Of a DNA stretch of 26,519 bases, positions 24,211-26,519 are shown one piece after another; the first letter of the stretch is position 1; every line of letters starts with the position of its first letter. This DNA is from a virus. The stretch lies in the IMG/VR virus record IMGVR_UViG_3300035670_001099, positions 1 to 26,519 of that record. The stretch is one strand, 5' to 3'. The notes under the pieces are model-generated. The model ran no database searches, was not told where the DNA came from, and saw nothing but the letters and a program-made list of their open reading frames with translations. The position numbers were made by a program, and so were the translations under genes.

Positions 24211-24234
24211 GCTAGTAGCAGACACCCAACCATC

Positions 24235-24372
24235 ATGGACCCCACCACCGTTGCCTCTCTTGCGATCCTGGTCGCTGCTGGCTCTGAAATCATTGCCCTG
24301 CTGCCAATCCGCGAAAATTCGTGGGTACAGCTTCTGGTTAAAGTGCTGAAGCTCGTCTTCCCAAAGCGCTGA
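24235..24372 (+). CDS. Small hydrophobic protein, holin candidate
   Basis: A 45-aa protein: MDPTTVASLAILVAAGSEII, ALLPIRENSWVQLLVKVLKL, VFPKR. The first 24 residues form a hydrophobic segment and the rest an amphipathic helix. I recall very similar short proteins (start MDPTT/MESTT, middle LLPI..NSW.QL, end FPKR) from cyanophage genomes, always small and unassigned. Its position before the endolysin makes it a holin candidate. Its last codons form a C-CCA-AAG heptamer just before the stop, which could feed ribosomes into the following frame (see separate entry). Start ATG 24235 lacks a clear Shine-Dalgarno. Confidence 0.6.
   Translation: MDPTTVASLAILVAAGSEIIALLPIRENSWVQLLVKVLKLVFPKR
24360..24366 (+). 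promoter_or_regulatory. Possible second -1 slippery heptamer C-CCA-AAG
   Basis: CCCAAAG lies in the correct phase (TTC-CCA-AAG-CGC-TGA) at the end of the small membrane protein. A -1 slip continues as GCG CTG AAC into a coding frame that has no ATG, GTG or TTG until 24465. I see no strong stem at 5-9 nt. Candidate only. Confidence 0.35.
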
Positions 24373-24665
24373 ACGACAAGACGACATGGCTGTGGCGTTA
24401 TCAGAGCCGCGACTGGCGGCATGATTTACAGCGTGCTGCGCAGGAACACAAGTTTCACGCGACGTTGACGCCACTGCTCGATTGTGAGATTGATCGTGTC
24501 AACAAGGTCATTGATCTTGAAGATGAGCGATCAAAGCGTCGTCCTGTCGTGATTCATGAAGACGTCACACCAGAGCAGACGGGTGACAGTCGTCTTTTAG
24601 GTGGGCCAATGTCAATCTCTTCCCCTTGGAACGATGAAAACCCAGAACCGCCTGAAGCTGGTTGA
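24369..24665 (+). CDS. Charged protein of unknown function, start unresolved
   Basis: The frame is open from 24342 and reads as real protein from about 24372: NDKTTWLWRYQSRDWRHDLQ, RAAQEHKFHATLTPLLDCEI, DRVNKVIDLEDERSKRRPVV, IHEDVTPEQ, with a Pro/Glu-rich end. There is no ATG, GTG or TTG before TTG 24465, and starting there would drop the Trp/Arg-rich part. Options: a CTG at 24369 overlapping the previous stop (CTGA; the coordinate given here), a -1 frameshift from the membrane protein at 24360-24366 (fusion of about 143 aa), or the short TTG form. It overlaps the endolysin start by 32 nt. Function unknown; its place suggests lysis or a late accessory role. Confidence 0.5.
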   Translation: MNDKTTWLWRYQSRDWRHDLQRAAQEHKFHATLTPLLDCEIDRVNKVIDLEDERSKRRPVVIHEDVTPEQTGDSRLLGGPMSISSPWNDENPEPPEAG

Positions 24666-25656
24666 TCTGTTCAAATATTACAAAGCGTTACCGCATCAAA
24701 CTGCGGCGATCTTTGAGTTGGAAGCAGAGTTGTTGAAGGAATGCCCTGATTTGTTGAATAGGGATCAGGAGTGGTTCAAGACCTGGTCGCAGGCTGGCAA
24801 GCAAGATGTTTTTGATAACAATTGGGTTGGCGTTGTTGCGGCGGCAAAGAAAGCTGGTGCGAAATTCCCTGAGCTTGTTGCAGCGCAGTGGGCTCTTGAG
24901 TCTGGCTTTGGCAAGCATGTATCAGGTGAGCACAATTATTTTGGACTGAAGGGCACGGGCACCAGTCGTAACACGAAAGAATATGTGAACGGCAGGTGGA
25001 TCACGATACTTGATTCGTTCCTGGACTTCCCCGACCTTGAGACCTGCGTGTTCTACCTGGTGGAGCGCTGGTACAAGGATTACAACATATACAAGGGTTG
25101 CAATAACGCTGCAACACGTGAGGACGCTGCTCGATGGCTGGTCAAAGAGGATTATGCGACGGACCCTGCCTATGCGGACAAATTGATCAAGCTGATGAAT
25201 GAACAGGAGCCCGTGAACAAGCCAAAACCATCTGCTGGGTTTACACCTAATAAACCGTTTGATTACAAAATCACGCCAAACATTGCCTATGGCGAGCTTG
25301 CGTTACACGACAATAAGCGGCGTTTTGTTAATCAATCTCAATGTGACACCGCTGTTGAGCTTTGCGTATTCCTTGAGAAGGTGCGTGCAAGGTTTGGCAA
25401 CAAGCCGATTGTGATCACAAGTGGGTATCGCCCCCCTGCTGTCAATGCTGCTGTTGGCGGTGCTGCTAATTCAGAGCATTTGTACAACAAACCTGACACG
25501 GGCGCTGTGGACTTCTGGGTGAAAGACGTGGACATCTACAAGGTGCAAGAGTATTGTGATCAGACCTGGCCGTGCAGCGTTGGTTACGGGGCCAAGAAAG
25601 GCTTTGTGCACCTCGGCATGCGTCAAGGTCGTCCTCGTGTCCGTTGGGATTACTGA
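24634..25656 (+). CDS. Endolysin: glucosaminidase + M15 peptidase
   Basis: A 340-aa two-domain wall hydrolase that releases progeny. Residues about 5-55 (LVDLFKYYKALPHQTAAIFE) are a small helical region also known from cyanophage and cyanobacterial lysozymes. About 62-190 is a GH73/FlgJ-type glucosaminidase with the likely catalytic Glu89 in AAQWALESGFGKH, followed by GEHNYFGLKGTG. About 205-340 is a Peptidase_M15-type D,D/D,L-carboxypeptidase with zinc ligands His282 (NSEH), Asp293 (GAVDFW) and His326 (GFVHLGMR), plus ITSGYRPPAVN. Both active sites look complete. There is no signal peptide, so export needs a holin. ATG 24634 is preferred, since the upstream GTG at 24601 adds 11 residues of no recognisable character. 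Confidence 0.92.
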   Translation: MKTQNRLKLVDLFKYYKALPHQTAAIFELEAELLKECPDLLNRDQEWFKTWSQAGKQDVFDNNWVGVVAAAKKAGAKFPELVAAQWALESGFGKHVSGEHNYFGLKGTGTSRNTKEYVNGRWITILDSFLDFPDLETCVFYLVERWYKDYNIYKGCNNAATREDAARWLVKEDYATDPAYADKLIKLMNEQEPVNKPKPSAGFTPNKPFDYKITPNIAYGELALHDNKRRFVNQSQCDTAVELCVFLEKVRARFGNKPIVITSGYRPPAVNAAVGGAANSEHLYNKPDTGAVDFWVKDVDIYKVQEYCDQTWPCSVGYGAKKGFVHLGMRQGRPRVRWDY

Positions 25657-26180
25657 TGTCCGTCTTGTGTGATTGGCAAATTCGCAAGCTCTGCCAAAAC
25701 CATGCAATGGTCACTCCGTTCATGGAGGAGCTGTTGAATCCTGCATCATTGGACGTAAGGCTTGGCTATCACTTGATGGTTGAGCGGCCCATGGACATGG
25801 ATCTTGAGCTTCTTGACCTGACTGGATACAGCGCACAGGACCCGTACTGGCTGCGCCCTGGTGAGTTTGTGCTGGCGGAGACGATCGAGACATTCAATCT
25901 GCCTGAAAGCGTTTGCGGTCAGTTTGCGCTCAAGAGCAGCAGGGCACGCGCTGGCTATAGTCACATGCTGGCAGGCTGGTGCGACCCCGGCTGGCATGGG
26001 TCTAGGTTGACACTAGAACTGCAAAATGCACGCAAGATGCATTCACTACCCCTTTATCCTGGATTAAAAATTGGACAGATAATTTTCTTTGAAATGAGTG
26101 AAGAACCAGACGTCAGTTACGCCAAGGTCGGTCATTACAACAACGACAGTAAAGTATCAGCTTCTAAAGTTCATCCCTGA
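25656..26180 (+). CDS. dcd: dCTP deaminase family protein
   Basis: A 174-aa enzyme of the trimeric dUTPase/dCTP deaminase fold, expected to convert dCTP to dUTP (or dUMP in bifunctional forms) for thymidylate supply during phage replication. Family motifs: LLNPASLDVRLG (27-37), RPGEFVLAETIETFNLPE (67-84), KSSRARAG (93-100), AGWCDPGWHGSRLTLELQN (106-124) and LYPGLKIGQIIFF (133-145). Glu121 matches the catalytic Glu of the family. Lys93 replaces the usual Arg of the RSS motif. ATG 25656 overlaps the endolysin stop (TGATG). It is unusual to find this enzyme at the end of a late structural operon; it may be expressed late or also from another signal. It converges with, and overlaps by 17 nt, the HNH gene. 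Confidence 0.9.
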   Translation: MSVLCDWQIRKLCQNHAMVTPFMEELLNPASLDVRLGYHLMVERPMDMDLELLDLTGYSAQDPYWLRPGEFVLAETIETFNLPESVCGQFALKSSRARAGYSHMLAGWCDPGWHGSRLTLELQNARKMHSLPLYPGLKIGQIIFFEMSEEPDVSYAKVGHYNNDSKVSASKVHP

Positions 26181-26188
26181 ACTGATAC
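26154..26188. terminator. Bipartite hairpin at the convergent gene ends
   Basis: GTATCA (26154-26159) pairs with TGATAC (26183-26188), and inside it GTTCA (26169-26173) pairs with TGAAC (26178-26182) around a 4-nt TCCC loop; a 9-nt bulge lies on the left. It covers the 17-nt overlap of the two 3' ends, where a two-way terminator would be useful. There is no T-tract on either strand, so intrinsic termination is uncertain. Confidence 0.3.
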
Positions 26189-26478
26189 AGCCACTGCCAG
26201 ATCTCAATTTCACGTTCGATTGAGTAAAATTGCTGCTGCCTATACCAGAGAGTCCACTCTGTTGAACTCTTAGATCCGTTGCAGCGCAGGCAAGCTGGGA
26301 CAAGATTCTCTACAATCGTTTGCCCACCGCGATGCCTTGGGATGACGTGATCAAGCGACTTTGCGTGCTCACCGCAGTATGCACAATTGCTGCCAAAAGC
26401 TTCAAAGATCTTTAACCTGAATTGCGCCCTTGTTTCTCTCTTTGGAATCAGACTGGTCTCGTCGATCCAAGAGTGCAT
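26164..26478 (-). CDS. HNH endonuclease
   Basis: A 104-aa HNH nuclease on the opposite strand to everything else. Zinc-binding CxxC pairs are Cys32-Cys35 (NCAYCGEH) and Cys63-Cys66 (ACLRCNGSKS). The active-site ββα-Me motif has Asp43-His44 (LDHVIPRHRGG), Asn58 (ENLVPAC) and Asn67. The C-terminus is helical with many Trp/Tyr/Glu residues (IEREIEIWQWLYQF). Start ATG at 26478 (complement) is chosen because AGGGAG stands 6 nt upstream; a TTG at 26499 would add 7 residues but leave that Shine-Dalgarno inside the gene. It could be a free-standing homing-type nuclease or an HK97 gp74-like packaging helper, since HNH genes often lie near cos/terminase and this one lies at the far end from the terminase genes. 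Confidence 0.88.
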   Translation of the reverse strand: MHSWIDETSLIPKRETRAQFRLKIFEAFGSNCAYCGEHAKSLDHVIPRHRGGQTIVENLVPACLRCNGSKSSTEWTLWYRQQQFYSIEREIEIWQWLYQFRDEL

Positions 26479-26484
26479 GACGCG

Positions 26485-26490
26485 CTCCCT
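26485..26490 (-). promoter_or_regulatory. Shine-Dalgarno of HNH gene
   Basis: AGGGAG on the - strand (CTCCCT on +), 6 nt before the ATG at 26478. It is one of the strongest ribosome-binding sites in the window and decides the start in favour of this ATG. Confidence 0.7.
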
Positions 26491-26519
26491 GTTGCGCAAA
26501 TCCTAGGCAAGATTTTGAA

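Noticed and set aside
24601-24633. GTG start of the endolysin
   Set aside because: It adds 11 residues (MGQCQSLPLGT) with no family similarity and lies deeper in the preceding gene; ATG 24634 is preferred, although GTG is not excluded.
1-26519. tRNA genes, CRISPR arrays, integrase/attachment sites, insertion sequences
   Set aside because: I looked for cloverleaf-like stretches, regularly spaced repeats and transposase or integrase motifs and found none; the window is filled by the late operon.

Overview
The window is the late (virion and lysis) module of a lambda-type tailed phage, a siphovirus, read almost entirely on the + strand. The order is that of lambda genes nu1-A-W-B-C/E-FII-U-V-G/GT-H-M-L-K-I-J, followed by side fibres, a fibre chaperone, lysis genes and a nucleotide-metabolism gene. 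The host is probably a cyanobacterium of the Synechococcus type. This rests on small proteins at 23816-23953 and 24235-24372, on the 261-aa fibre at 19920 and on the LamG/SPRY/repeat fibre at 20705, all of which resemble marine and freshwater cyanophage proteins as I remember them. No photosynthesis gene, integrase, repressor, replication gene or tRNA is visible, so I cannot say whether the source is a free phage or a prophage.

Layout: 1-173 is non-coding, with phased TCTC motifs (possible cos or terminase-binding region). 174-2562 holds the two terminase subunits. 2559-7350 holds a gpW-like connector, the portal, and one long reading frame that joins three accessory regions, the prohead protease, the scaffold (delta) region and the HK97-fold major capsid protein. 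7368-8997 holds head-completion, decoration and tail-terminator genes. 9002-13232 holds the tail tube, the frameshifted tail chaperones and the tape measure. 13232-19920 holds the lambda-type tail tip (M, L, K, I, J). 19920-23816 holds side fibres and a fibre chaperone. 23816-25656 holds small membrane/basic proteins and a two-domain endolysin. 25656-26180 is a dCTP deaminase. 26164-26478 on the - strand is an HNH nuclease that converges on it.

Genes are packed with stop/start overlaps of 1-4 nt (TGATG, TAATG, ATGA) at most junctions, which indicates one polycistronic, translationally coupled late operon. Extra control is visible inside genes: a Shine-Dalgarno plus in-frame GTG inside the protease-capsid fusion, an A-AAA-AAC slippery heptamer with a downstream stem in the tail chaperone pair, and a possible second slippery heptamer (C-CCA-AAG) in the lysis region.

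Most notable points: (1) a five-part head polyprotein with an internal start that could uncouple capsid from protease output; (2) a GNA/bulb-type lectin with three QxDxNxVxY-type motifs inserted between the cysteine pairs of the gpL tail-tip Fe-S protein; (3) the two frameshift sites; (4) a mosaic 811-aa fibre ending in three tandem modules.
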